Positions 17,795-27,134 of a stretch of 64,000 nt of DNA are shown one piece after another (position 1 is the stretch's first letter; each line of letters starts with the position of its first letter). This stretch comes from Gammaproteobacteria bacterium. GTDB taxonomy: Bacteria > Pseudomonadota > Gammaproteobacteria > Burkholderiales > Gallionellaceae. The stretch is taken from contig JAHJBC010000003.1 of the NCBI GenBank assembly GCA_018813765.1, positions 62,001 to 126,000 on the forward strand. The letters run 5' to 3'. The notes under the pieces were generated by a model. That model saw nothing but the letters and a program-made list of their open reading frames with translations, ran no database searches and was not told the DNA's origin. Both the position numbers and the translations under genes were made by a program.

Positions 17795-19096
17795 ATGGCC
17801 GCGCTGCACTCGCTGTTTCGCAGCACCGCCACCACCGTGGCCACCGCCCTGCTGATCTTCCAGCTCGTGCTCATCGCCGCCACCGTGTACTACGTCATGC
17901 TGCCGATGGCGCGACGCTCGGCCGACGATCTGGCGGCGTTGCTGGTGCTGTCCGCGCAGACCTGGGTTGAATTGCCGCCGGAAACGCGCGAGGATTTCGA
18001 GTTCGAGCTGGCGCAGAAACACCAATTCATGCTGTTCCATGACGGCATCTCCCTGCCGCCGCGCGACTATTTCTATCCCTACCTGACCCTGCTGGATGGC
18101 GCATTGACGGCGCGCACCGGCCAGCCCATCGCGATCAAGATGACCGAGTTCGACACCACCTGGTTCTGGGCGGAGATACACACCGGCGGCAGGATGATCC
18201 GCATCGGCTTCCCCAAAGAGCGGCTGAACATGGACCCGCCCAAGATGCTGGTGCTGGCGCTGCTCGCCACCGTCGTCCTCACGCTGTTCACCGCGCTGAT
18301 CCTGGCCCGGCGCATCACCCGGCCGCTGGCGCATTTCTCGCGTGCCGCACGGCGCATCGGCGAGGGCAACCTGCCCGAATCGTTTCCCGAAACCGGCATC
18401 AAGGAGCTGTCCGGATTGGCTGCGGCCTTCAACCAGATGGCGCTGCAGGTTCGCGAACTGCTGGCCAACCGCACCACCCTGCTGGCGGGCATCTCGCACG
18501 ATCTGCGCACCCCGCTCGCGCGCATGCGGCTGGCCATCGAGATGCTGCCGGAGGGCACCGACCCGAAACTGGTCGCGCGCCTGCAACAGGACGTGGACGA
18601 GATGAACCAGCTCATCGGCGAGTTCCTCGCCTTGAGCCGCGACTTGCAGAAAGAGACTCCGCAGCAGATCGACATTGATGAGTTGTTGCTGGAATTGACC
18701 GACAACGCCAGGGAAACGGGAGCGCAGGTGGAATTTGAACCGGCAGGCAGCGCGCCGGTCACCGTCGGCGCGCTGGCCTTGCGCAGGATATTGAGCAACC
18801 TGATTGGCAACGCCATACGCTACGGCGGCAATGGCGCGGTGACGATTTCGCGCGAGATCACGGAGAAGGAGATCGTGATCCGCATCATGGACCGAGGCCC
18901 CGGCATCCCCGCGCATGAACTGGAGAAGGTCTTCCAACCTTTCTACCGACTGGAGACCTCGCGCAACACCACCACCGGCGGCAGCGGCCTCGGCCTCGCT
19001 ATTGCAAAGCAACTGGCCGACAGCAACGGCTGGAAGATCGAACTGCTCGCACGCGAAGGCGGCGGTACCGAAGCCAGGCTGACCATACCATTTTAG
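17795..19096 (+). CDS. EnvZ-like sensor histidine kinase
   Basis: A 433-aa membrane kinase. TM1 (TVATALLIFQLVLIAATVYYVML) and TM2 (MLVLALLATVVLTLFTALILA) bracket a periplasmic domain of about 110 residues. HAMP is followed by the phosphoacceptor AGISHDLRTPLARMRLAIEM and the ATPase domain with DRGPGIP and GGSGLGLAIAKQLA. HDLRTPL and overall size match EnvZ. The start at ATG 17795 keeps the gene out of the regulator reading frame. No other cognate regulator is nearby. Confidence 0.93.
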   Translation: MAALHSLFRSTATTVATALLIFQLVLIAATVYYVMLPMARRSADDLAALLVLSAQTWVELPPETREDFEFELAQKHQFMLFHDGISLPPRDYFYPYLTLLDGALTARTGQPIAIKMTEFDTTWFWAEIHTGGRMIRIGFPKERLNMDPPKMLVLALLATVVLTLFTALILARRITRPLAHFSRAARRIGEGNLPESFPETGIKELSGLAAAFNQMALQVRELLANRTTLLAGISHDLRTPLARMRLAIEMLPEGTDPKLVARLQQDVDEMNQLIGEFLALSRDLQKETPQQIDIDELLLELTDNARETGAQVEFEPAGSAPVTVGALALRRILSNLIGNAIRYGGNGAVTISREITEKEIVIRIMDRGPGIPAHELEKVFQPFYRLETSRNTTTGGSGLGLAIAKQLADSNGWKIELLAREGGGTEARLTIPF

Positions 19097-19297
19097 CCAT
19101 CAGCAACCAGCATTGATCGCTGAATCCGGAATTCATATCCCCAGCCGAAAGGACCTTAAGAGTTGGTTAAGAATGACAGTGCAAACTGGCATCGCTCGAA
19201 ATTGGAAAAAACTGCGCGATTCGATATTCAGCGCGCGCTGCCACAAGACTGATACTCCGGCGACGATGGCGCCTTGCCTCTTGGATAATTACTGAAG

Positions 19298-20560
19298 ATG
19301 ACCTCACTCACTTTACTGTTCTGGATTCTGGCAGGGATCGCACTGCAACTGGCGATCTATCTCGGCATCGGATTCTGGCGCCATTGGCAGAGCTATCAGG
19401 CGCTGAGCGAAAGTGCAGCCGAATCCGGGCTGAACGTTTCGCCGCAAGCAGTGAGTCCGATGGCGGAAGAAACGCCGCTGTCGGCATGGTCGGGTTACCG
19501 CACTTTCAGGGTCGACCGCAAAGTCATCGAAGATGAAGCCCGGTCCGTCTGCTCGTTCTATCTTGTGCCGGAAGATGCGCAAGCGCTGCCCTCCTTCCTG
19601 CCCGGCCAGTTCCTGACCTTCCGCCTCGATGTTCCCGGCACCACCGCGACCGAACAGATCATCCGCTGCTATTCGCTGTCGGATGCGCCGCGCCCGAACG
19701 GCTACCGCATCTCGGTCAAGCGTGCATTACCACCACGGGACTGCGCTGTACCCGCGGGACGCTCATCAAATCATCTGCACGATCACATTGAAGTCGGCAG
19801 CCACCTGCAGGTGCGCGCGCCCTCAGGACATTTCCACATCGACCGCAGCGACGCCCCGGTAGTGCTGATCGGCGGCGGCATCGGCATCACGCCGATGCTG
19901 AGCATGCTGAACTGGAGTCTGAACGAACAGCCCGGACGCGAGGTGTGGCTGTTCTACGGCGTGCGCAACAGTCGCGAACTGGTGATGAAGTCCCATCTCG
20001 AACAACTGGCCGCCGCACACCCCAACTTCCATCTGCGTTTCTGTTTCAGCGATCCGCTGCCGGAAGAAGTCGCCGGTCGCGACTATCATTCAGCCAGCCG
20101 CGTCGACGTGCGCTTGCTGCGCGGGGAACTGCCGCTCAAGCCTTACCACTTCTATATCTGCGGCCCCACCCCGCTGATGGAGAGTCTGGTTCCGGCACTG
20201 GAGGATTGGGGCGTGCCCGACGCGCATATCCACTTCGAGGCCTTCGGCCCGGCATCGATCAAACGCAAACCCGCTGCAGCGCAGCAAACGGTAACGACGG
20301 ACAGCGACATCGTCGTGACCTTCGCCCGCTCCGGCAAACAATTCCAATGGCAGCCCGAGGCCGGTAGTCTGCTGGAATTCGCCGAAGCCAACGGCATCGC
20401 AGTCGATTCCGGCTGCCGCGCCGGCGGCTGCGGCAGTTGCCAGACCACGATCACGAGCGGCGAAGTGAGCTATGGCCAGGCGCCCGAGTTCGATCCCGAG
20501 CCGGGCAGTTGCCTGCTCTGCACGTGCATCCCGAAAACCAGCGTGACCCTGGAGGTGTAA
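19298..20560 (+). CDS. Membrane-anchored FAD/2Fe-2S oxidoreductase
   Basis: A 420-aa three-part reductase. An N-terminal helix (LLFWILAGIALQLAIYLGIGFW) anchors it. A ferredoxin-reductase module follows with the FAD motif RCYSLSDAPRP, the NAD(P) motif GGGIGITPMLSML and the ICGPTPLMES segment. The C-terminal plant-type 2Fe-2S ferredoxin has CRAGGCGSC (CX4CX2C) plus a later cysteine in CLLC. Electrons would run from NAD(P)H through FAD to 2Fe-2S. It heads an operon with a b-type membrane protein (adjacent) and an octahaem cytochrome. The NO dioxygenase/HCP-reductase type is the nearest named family. Confidence 0.88.
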   Translation: MTSLTLLFWILAGIALQLAIYLGIGFWRHWQSYQALSESAAESGLNVSPQAVSPMAEETPLSAWSGYRTFRVDRKVIEDEARSVCSFYLVPEDAQALPSFLPGQFLTFRLDVPGTTATEQIIRCYSLSDAPRPNGYRISVKRALPPRDCAVPAGRSSNHLHDHIEVGSHLQVRAPSGHFHIDRSDAPVVLIGGGIGITPMLSMLNWSLNEQPGREVWLFYGVRNSRELVMKSHLEQLAAAHPNFHLRFCFSDPLPEEVAGRDYHSASRVDVRLLRGELPLKPYHFYICGPTPLMESLVPALEDWGVPDAHIHFEAFGPASIKRKPAAAQQTVTTDSDIVVTFARSGKQFQWQPEAGSLLEFAEANGIAVDSGCRAGGCGSCQTTITSGEVSYGQAPEFDPEPGSCLLCTCIPKTSVTLEV

Positions 20561-21139
20561 ATGACGACTTCGCTATGGCGCCAACATATCCTGCCCTTCA
20601 CCGTGCTGGTCGGCCTGCTGGCCATCGCGACGCTGGCCGGTGACTATCTGCTGCACCGGCTGAACCTGGTCTGGATCGGCCGCTATCTCGGCATACCGGG
20701 CACCATCCTGATCATCGGCTCGCTGGTCTATTCGCTGCGCAAACGCAAATACATCACGTCGGGCAACCCGAAGACGCTGCTCAATCTGCATGAGTTCACT
20801 GCCTGGCTGGGCTCGTTGATGGTGCTCATCCATGCCGGCATCCATTTCAACGCCATCCTGCCCTGGCTGGCGACGGTGGCCATGGGCGTGAACGTGATCA
20901 GCGGACTGGTCGGCAAACTGCTGCTGGACCGCTCGCGTGCACACGTGCGCGGCCAGCGCGAGCATTTCCAGTTGCGCGGCCTGTCGCGGCCGGAAGTGGA
21001 ACAGGCGGTGTTCTGGGATGCCGTGAGCCTCGACACCATGACCAAATGGCGCAAGATCCACATTCCCATCTTCATCGTCTTCGCCGTCTTGTCGCTGGGA
21101 CACATCATCAGCATCTTTTTGTTCTGGGGATGGATATGA
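20561..21139 (+). CDS. b-type cytochrome-like membrane protein
   Basis: A 192-aa integral membrane protein with about five hydrophobic segments. Histidines lie in places suited to haem ligation: LLNLHEFTAWLGSLMVLIH, AGIHFN, and later KIHIPIFIVF and SLGHIISIFLF. This resembles cytochrome b561/ferric-reductase-type bundles. It starts directly after the reductase stop and overlaps the cytochrome c gene by an ATGA, so the three proteins are probably a stoichiometric complex. Haem content is inferred. Confidence 0.7.
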   Translation: MTTSLWRQHILPFTVLVGLLAIATLAGDYLLHRLNLVWIGRYLGIPGTILIIGSLVYSLRKRKYITSGNPKTLLNLHEFTAWLGSLMVLIHAGIHFNAILPWLATVAMGVNVISGLVGKLLLDRSRAHVRGQREHFQLRGLSRPEVEQAVFWDAVSLDTMTKWRKIHIPIFIVFAVLSLGHIISIFLFWGWI

Positions 21140-21879
21140 GCCGCACCCTAAAATTCATTCTCGCAGCCAACCTGATCGTGCTGGCGGTGCTGGCCTTCGT
21201 CTACCCCAACCTGATGGTCGGACCGGGCAAGCTCATCCCCGGCCACAAGCAACTGGAAACAGATTGCTTCGCCTGCCATACCAAATTCAGCGGCGCCACC
21301 TCCGAACGCTGCGTGACATGCCACAAACCGGAACAGATCGGCAAACTCACCACGACAGGTATGCCCATCGTCAAGCCGCTCGCCGCCACGCCCTTCCACC
21401 AGAAGCTGGTCAGCCAGGACTGCATCGCCTGCCATAGCGACCATGCGGGTGTGAAGCGCTTCCGCCAGCAGGGCCGGTTCGACCATGCACTGCTCGACAA
21501 GGGATCGCGCGCGCAATGCCAGAGCTGCCACAAGTCGCCCGCCGATTCGCTGCACCAAAAGATCAGCGGCAATTGCAGCCAGTGCCACAACCAGGACAAG
21601 TGGGTACCGGCGACCTTCGACCACGGCGAGTACTTCATCCTGGATCGCGACCATGACGCCAGTTGCGCGACCTGCCACGTGCGCAACGACTACAGCCGCT
21701 ATACCTGCTATGGCTGTCACGAGCACACGCCCACGAACATCCGTCGCGAGCATATCGAGGAAGGCATCCGCGACTACGACAACTGCGTCGAATGCCACCG
21801 CAGTGCCGATGAACATGATATCCGCGGCAGAGCAGGAGAACGCGGCGGCAGACGGCACGGAGACGACGATGACGATTAA
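21136..21879 (+). CDS. Octahaem c-type cytochrome (class III/doubled-CXXCH type)
   Basis: A 247-aa protein with an N-terminal helix (FILAANLIVLAVLAFVYP) and eight CXXCH sites: CFACH, CVTCH, CIACH, CQSCH, CSQCH, CATCH, CYGCH and CVECH. Extra histidines sit between sites (TPFHQK, RFDHAL, TFDHGEY, REHIEEG), suitable as distal ligands. The tail is a run of aspartates. The helix is likely an uncleaved anchor or signal, putting the haems in the periplasm. As the last gene of the reductase/cytochrome b operon it would accept or deliver electrons outside the inner membrane. Partner unknown. Confidence 0.88.
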   Translation: MSRTLKFILAANLIVLAVLAFVYPNLMVGPGKLIPGHKQLETDCFACHTKFSGATSERCVTCHKPEQIGKLTTTGMPIVKPLAATPFHQKLVSQDCIACHSDHAGVKRFRQQGRFDHALLDKGSRAQCQSCHKSPADSLHQKISGNCSQCHNQDKWVPATFDHGEYFILDRDHDASCATCHVRNDYSRYTCYGCHEHTPTNIRREHIEEGIRDYDNCVECHRSADEHDIRGRAGERGGRRHGDDDDD

Positions 21880-21983
21880 CAACCTGATATCGGCCAAGTC
21901 TGACCTATCGCCTGAGGCAGAGAATCTCTGAGCATCCCGGCAGCGAATTCTTTACAATACGCGGCATCCCCAAGGCCGCGACC

Positions 21984-23435
21984 ATGACCGAGAACCACGA
22001 ACATCACTACACCGAGAACGTGCAGTCTCATCTCCAGCAGGTGCAACACCTGCTGGAGAAGCAGGCATTGGTGGAGACGGTGACGCACCGGCAGGAATTG
22101 CCGCGCGACGAGCGCCACGAGTTGCTGGACAAGCTGGTGCACAAGCGCCATCTGGCCGAGCTGAGCGACAAGCTGGCCGAACTGCATTCCGCCGACATCG
22201 CCTATATCCTGGAAGCGCTGCCCATCGAGCAGCGTCTGATGGTGTGGGATCTGGTGAAAGCGGACCGCGACGGCGAGATCCTGATCGAGGTATCCGATGC
22301 GGTGCGCGAATCGCTGATCGCCACCATGAGCCGCGACGAGCTGGTGGTGGCGACGGAGCAGCTCGATACCGACGAGATCGCCGACCTCGCCCCCGACCTG
22401 CCGCAGCACGTGATCCGCGACGTGTTCAAGTCGCTCTCCATCGAGGAGCGCGAGCAGTTGCGCGCGGCGATGTCTTATCCGGAGGATTCGGTCGGCGCAC
22501 TGATGGATTTCAGCATGGTGCATGTGCGCGAGGATGTGACGCTGGAGACCGTATCGCGCTACCTGCGCCGTTTCGACGAACTGCCCGACCACACCGACCA
22601 GGTGTTCGTGGTGGACCGCGACGACCGTTTCAAGGGCGTGTTGCCGATCAACATGATCGTGGTGAACGAACCTGAAGTGGTGGTCGGCGAGTTGATGCTG
22701 ACCGAGACCATCCAGTTGAACCCGGACGAGAAGGCCGACCAGGCCGCGCAGGCGTTCGAGCGCTACGACCTAGTGTCCGCGCCCGTGGTGGATGAGGACG
22801 GCAAGCTGGTCGGCCGCGTGACGGTGAACGTGGTGCTGGACTTCATTCGCGCCGAATCGGATACCGACCTGCTGAACCAGGCCGGCCTGCGCGAGGAGGA
22901 GGACATTTTCGCGTCGGTGTGGAAATCGGCGCAAAACCGCTGGACCTGGCTGGGCCTGAACCTGTGCACCGCCTTCTTCGCCTCGCGCGTGATCGGCGAG
23001 TTCGAGGAAACCATCGTGCAGTTCGTCGCACTCGCCACGCTGATGCCCATCGTCGCGGGTATCGCCGGCAATTCGGCCAACCAGACCACTACCATCATCA
23101 TCCGCTCGCTGGCGCTGGGTCAGATCACCCAGGCCAACGCAAAACGCCTGATGTACAAGGAGCTGGCGATCAGCGGCTTGAACGGCCTGGTGTGGGGCGG
23201 TATCGCCGGACTGTTTGCCTATTTCCTCTATCGCAGCGTGCCGCTGGGGGTGGTGATGACCAGCGCAATGACGCTTAATCTGGTGCTGGGCGCGCTGGTG
23301 GGCATCGGCATCCCGCTATTGATGCAACGTCTGGGACGCGATCCCGCCATCGGCGCCAGCGTCATGTTGACTGCCATCACCGACAGCGGCGGCTTCTTCA
23401 TCTTCCTCGGCCTGGCGACGATCTTCCTGATCTAG
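21984..23435 (+). CDS. mgtE: Magnesium transporter MgtE
   Basis: A 483-aa Mg2+ channel of full family length. The N-terminal superhelical domain (about 25-150) contains the LHSADIAYILEALP repeat pattern, a CBS pair follows (about 155-275, with MDFSMVHVREDVTLE and RYDLVSAPVVDEDGKLVGRV), then a C-terminal channel of five helices including LATLMPIVAGIAGNSANQT, the conserved pore signature. CBS acidic residues sense cytosolic Mg2+. A TACAAT at 21953-21958 is a possible -10. The gene converges with the GGDEF-EAL gene, 4 bases apart. Confidence 0.95.
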   Translation: MTENHEHHYTENVQSHLQQVQHLLEKQALVETVTHRQELPRDERHELLDKLVHKRHLAELSDKLAELHSADIAYILEALPIEQRLMVWDLVKADRDGEILIEVSDAVRESLIATMSRDELVVATEQLDTDEIADLAPDLPQHVIRDVFKSLSIEEREQLRAAMSYPEDSVGALMDFSMVHVREDVTLETVSRYLRRFDELPDHTDQVFVVDRDDRFKGVLPINMIVVNEPEVVVGELMLTETIQLNPDEKADQAAQAFERYDLVSAPVVDEDGKLVGRVTVNVVLDFIRAESDTDLLNQAGLREEEDIFASVWKSAQNRWTWLGLNLCTAFFASRVIGEFEETIVQFVALATLMPIVAGIAGNSANQTTTIIIRSLALGQITQANAKRLMYKELAISGLNGLVWGGIAGLFAYFLYRSVPLGVVMTSAMTLNLVLGALVGIGIPLLMQRLGRDPAIGASVMLTAITDSGGFFIFLGLATIFLI

Positions 23436-23439
23436 GCTG

Positions 23440-25596
23440 TCAACGGAACGGCGCTCGGTTCCACCGCTCCAGCCAGGCAGGCAACTCTTCTGCCGGCATG
23501 GGGTAGCCGATGCCATAGCCCTGCCCGTATTCGCAGCCCATCTCGCGCAGCGCGCGGAACAGATCTTCGTTCTCAATACCTTCGGCCACGGTATTGCGCT
23601 CGAATGCCTGCGCCAGCGCGATGACGCCCTGCACGATGGCGCGGTTGCCCTTGACGTGCAGCATGTCGCAGATGAACGACTGGTCGATCTTGAGCGTGTC
23701 GACCGGCAAGCGCCCCAGATAGGACAACGATGAATAGCCGGTGCCGAAATCGTCCAGTGCAAAACTGACGCCTACCCTGCGACAGCGCTCTATAGTCTCG
23801 CTCACCTTGGGTATGTCTTCCAGCGCCGTCGTCTCCAGTACCTCGATCTGCAAATTACCGGCGGGCACGCCGGGATGGCGCAACACCCGGCGCTTCAGCT
23901 TCCAGGCGAAGTCGACTGCCTGCAGATGGCGTGCCGAGATATTGATGCTCAGTTCGATCGGCAACCCGGATTGATGCCATTGCTCAAGCTGCGCAAGCGC
24001 AGTAGCAACGACCCAGTCACCCAGTTCGATCTCCAGCATCGAGCCCTCGATGGCGGGCAGGAACTCGGCCGGCACCAACAAGCCGCGCTCGGGATGGTTC
24101 CAGCGTATCAGCGCCTCGGCACCGACCACGCGCAGCGAACTCATCTCGACCTTGGGCTGGAAATACAGTACGAATTCCTTGCGCACCAGTGCCAGCGCCA
24201 GCCGTTTCAGGAACTCGTGGTGCGACCGGGCACGCTGGTCGTTTTCGGCGTCGTAAAGATGGTAGCGGTTCTTGCCGGCCTGCTTGGCGGAGTACATCGC
24301 CTGATCCGCATGGCGCAACAGTGCATCGGCATCGGCCTCGTCGCCGGGGTAGAGCGCGACGCCGATGCTGGCGCTGACCTCGAACAGTTTGCCTTCGATC
24401 TCGATCGGGTGGCAGATCGCATCCAGCAATCGGTTGAGGCTGCTCGCGCACTCTTCCGCCGCGCGCAGTCCCAGCAACAGCACGGCAAACTCGTCACCGC
24501 CCAGGCGCGCGACGGTGTCGTCGCCGCGTATCGTTTCCTTGATGCGCCGCGTCACCTCGATCAGCACCGTGTCGCCCGCCTCGTGCCCCATGGTGTCGTT
24601 GACGAGCTTGAATCCGTCCAGATCGAGGTAACAGACCGCGAGCAGCGACCCCTCGCGCTTGGAGTGTGCCAGCGCCTGACGCAGGCGGTCGGCCAGCAGC
24701 ACGCGGTTGGGTACATTGGTCAGCGCGTCGTAATGCGCGATGTGTTCCAGTTGCTTCTCGTGCTGCTTGAGCAGGGTGATGTCGGAAGAGATGCCGACAT
24801 AGTTGGTCACCACACCCGTTTCATCGGAGACCGCGGTGATGGTGAGCAACTCGGCCAGCAGCTCGCCGTCCTTGCGGCGGTTCCATATCTCGCCGCGCCA
24901 GTACCCGTTTTCCGCAATGGCGCTCCACATTTCCTTGTAGAAATATCCGTCCTGGCGACCGGATTGCAGGAAGCGCGGATTCCTGCCCAGCACTTCATCA
25001 TGCGTGTAGCCGGTGATTCTGCTGAATGCCTCGTTGACTTCGAGGATGTTGCCATCCTTGTCTGCGATGGTGATGCCGTCCAGGGTGTTTTCAAACACTC
25101 TGGCGGTCAGACGCAGACGTTCTTCGTCGCGTTTGCGTTCGGTGATGTCTGCCGCCAGGCCGATCAGGCCGCGCGGCGTTCCGTCAACGTTCAATACCTT
25201 GAATTTCGTGATCTCCAGCAGATGGGGCTTGCCATCAACGAACGGCAGCCATTCCTGCGAGATATGGGGTGCGCTCTGCGCCATGCACTCTTCATCCGAA
25301 CGAATGCAGTTCGCAGAGATCTCCTGCGGCAGGACTTCCACATAATGGTGCGCGGAAAGAAAGCGCTCCTCGCTGATGCCGACCGCGTTGCAAAAGGTAC
25401 TGTTGACGAACTGTAGTCGGCCGTCTATGCCAAGGAACCAGATCCCGAGCGGAGCGTTGTCCAGAATCGCCTGCAACAACGTCCCTTCGGCGCCCGCTTT
25501 ATATTGCGGATCCTGTTGCGCCGGGGGCGACGCTTGCTCGATCTGTTCCGCCGGCCGCTTTCCCCGCGACGAGGTTGTTGTCGGTTTATTTCCCAT
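23440..25596 (-). CDS. PAS-PAS-GGDEF-EAL cyclic-di-GMP protein
   Basis: A 718-aa cytoplasmic signalling protein with two PAS domains (about 39-150 and 165-280), a GGDEF domain (about 285-445) and an EAL domain (about 460-715). The cyclase motif is intact (ARLGGDEFAVLLLG), with an RGDD inhibitory site five residues before it. The phosphodiesterase motif is also intact (GAEALIRWNHPERG), with DDFGTGYSSLSYLGRLP and KIDQSFI. Both activities are therefore possible. No transmembrane segment is seen, so the signal is probably cytosolic (redox, ligand or haem via PAS). Confidence 0.94.
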   Translation of the reverse strand: MGNKPTTTSSRGKRPAEQIEQASPPAQQDPQYKAGAEGTLLQAILDNAPLGIWFLGIDGRLQFVNSTFCNAVGISEERFLSAHHYVEVLPQEISANCIRSDEECMAQSAPHISQEWLPFVDGKPHLLEITKFKVLNVDGTPRGLIGLAADITERKRDEERLRLTARVFENTLDGITIADKDGNILEVNEAFSRITGYTHDEVLGRNPRFLQSGRQDGYFYKEMWSAIAENGYWRGEIWNRRKDGELLAELLTITAVSDETGVVTNYVGISSDITLLKQHEKQLEHIAHYDALTNVPNRVLLADRLRQALAHSKREGSLLAVCYLDLDGFKLVNDTMGHEAGDTVLIEVTRRIKETIRGDDTVARLGGDEFAVLLLGLRAAEECASSLNRLLDAICHPIEIEGKLFEVSASIGVALYPGDEADADALLRHADQAMYSAKQAGKNRYHLYDAENDQRARSHHEFLKRLALALVRKEFVLYFQPKVEMSSLRVVGAEALIRWNHPERGLLVPAEFLPAIEGSMLEIELGDWVVATALAQLEQWHQSGLPIELSINISARHLQAVDFAWKLKRRVLRHPGVPAGNLQIEVLETTALEDIPKVSETIERCRRVGVSFALDDFGTGYSSLSYLGRLPVDTLKIDQSFICDMLHVKGNRAIVQGVIALAQAFERNTVAEGIENEDLFRALREMGCEYGQGYGIGYPMPAEELPAWLERWNRAPFR

Positions 25597-25803
25597 CCTG
25601 AATACTCTCTCCTGCCCTGTCAGCGCTCTGTCGACGCTTTTCTTATTCTTCCGCTCTGAAACGGAGGATTTCGTTCACTTTCCGGAATACATTCCCATCT
25701 ACCGAGAAAATCCATAGCCAGCGCATGCTTGCCTGTGCTATTTTTCCGGATATGGTGTAACACCGATCCATGGACGCAATCTTAGCACGCACATGATGAA
25801 GAA

Positions 25804-26676
25804 ATGACCGACGAACGAAGCACAGCACGTCCGAGTGGCGACCCCCTGTTTGAGCGATCCCTGCTCGAAATCGGCATCCCGCCCTGCCCCGAGATTCTTA
25901 TCCGCATCATGGATGAGATGCGCAAGGAGGAGCCCGACTACAACCGCCTGACCAACATCATCAGTGCCGATGTGGCGCTTTCCGCTGGCCTCATCAAGAC
26001 CACGAATTCGCCGTATTTCATCCGCCAGCAAAGGGCGCGCTCGGTGCACGATGCCTTGTCCATACTCGGACTCAGGGTCGCCAGCCATACCATCGCAGGC
26101 ATCATTCTGCGCAAGGCATTCCCGAACACGCCCAGCATGGTGCGTTTCTGGGATGCCTCGGCGCGCACGGCGCGGCTATGCGCCTGGCTGGCGCAAAAAC
26201 TGGACTTTCCGGAAATGATCTCCGGCGATGCCTACACCTTCGGCCTGTTCCACGATTGCGGCATCCCGGTGCTGATGGGGCGTTTCCCGAACTACAAGGA
26301 CGTGCTGGGAAAAGCGAACCAGTCGCCGCAAGGGACTTTCACGGAGATTGAAAGATCGATGCTGAAGACCGATCATGCCGTGGTCGGCAGCGCGCTGGCT
26401 CAGAGCTGGTGGCTGCCCGAGGACATGTACCAGGGCATACGCCACCATCACGAATTGACGGTGCTGAATCAGGATTCCGGCTTGCCGAAAATCAGCCAAT
26501 TACTGATCGCGACCGCTCATTTCTCCGAGCATATCGCGCAACATCAGTTGGGGATGGACATGACGCAGGAATGGCCCAAGCTCGGCGTCGCCAGCCTGCG
26601 CACGCTGAAGATCGACGAGGAAGACCTGGAGTTCCTCTACGCCGAAGCGAAACAGGTCGTTGCCGGCACGAAGTAG
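25804..26676 (+). CDS. HDOD domain protein
   Basis: A 290-aa protein consisting mainly of an HDOD domain, a helical HD-related output module found in bacterial signalling proteins. Landmarks are IPPCPEILIRIMDEM, NIISADVALSAGLIKTTNS, ALSILGLRVASHTIAG and LFHDCGIPVLMGRFPN. The last contains an HD pair, but the full metal-binding HD set is not obvious, so catalysis is doubtful. It is divergent from the cyclic-di-GMP gene, across a 207-base region, which suggests a shared signalling role. Confidence 0.9.
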   Translation: MTDERSTARPSGDPLFERSLLEIGIPPCPEILIRIMDEMRKEEPDYNRLTNIISADVALSAGLIKTTNSPYFIRQQRARSVHDALSILGLRVASHTIAGIILRKAFPNTPSMVRFWDASARTARLCAWLAQKLDFPEMISGDAYTFGLFHDCGIPVLMGRFPNYKDVLGKANQSPQGTFTEIERSMLKTDHAVVGSALAQSWWLPEDMYQGIRHHHELTVLNQDSGLPKISQLLIATAHFSEHIAQHQLGMDMTQEWPKLGVASLRTLKIDEEDLEFLYAEAKQVVAGTK

Positions 26677-27134
26677 GCAAGTGCCCGACCTTATGCTGCG
26701 GTAGTACCGCCGCCAGGGACAACGCAGAAATGATGGCGGCGGAGGTCGTTGGCACCGAGCGAAACCTCCCGGAACAGACATCGGGCAACGATTCATTGAC
26801 ATCCATGGCAGCCACACGGCGAACTCGCCGCCGCCGCTCAGCACTCTCCTCCCATTCTTGCCGCACGCAACCAGCGGCTACGATGCAGACAAACGATTCA
26901 GCCAGAGAATTTTTGCGTTCATGCGTTCACCCTGATGCTTCATTCGGGTGAAAAGCGGGAAAAAAGCGTATCGCACCCACGTTTTTCGTGGATGAAAATA
27001 TCAGATAAAAGCGGGGACAGTTCGCTGAAGAGGCTCAACAAACACGGGATACAAACAACTCCGCTCCGTACACGACGGAGTTCGCAGAAAGGGCGAAACG
27101 CAACAAACCCGGCGCCCGCCCAAATCTACGAAGC
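26677..27134. other. 458-base gene-free stretch
   Basis: The region lies between two convergent genes (HDOD and the H1-like gene). Open frames within it are short and lack ribosome binding sites or recognisable sequence. A small hairpin, cccacgtttttcgtgg, lies near 26977, and ctccgctccgtacacgacgg near 27061 contains a second possible stem. These may help terminate the two transcripts. Nothing else was seen. Confidence 0.5.
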
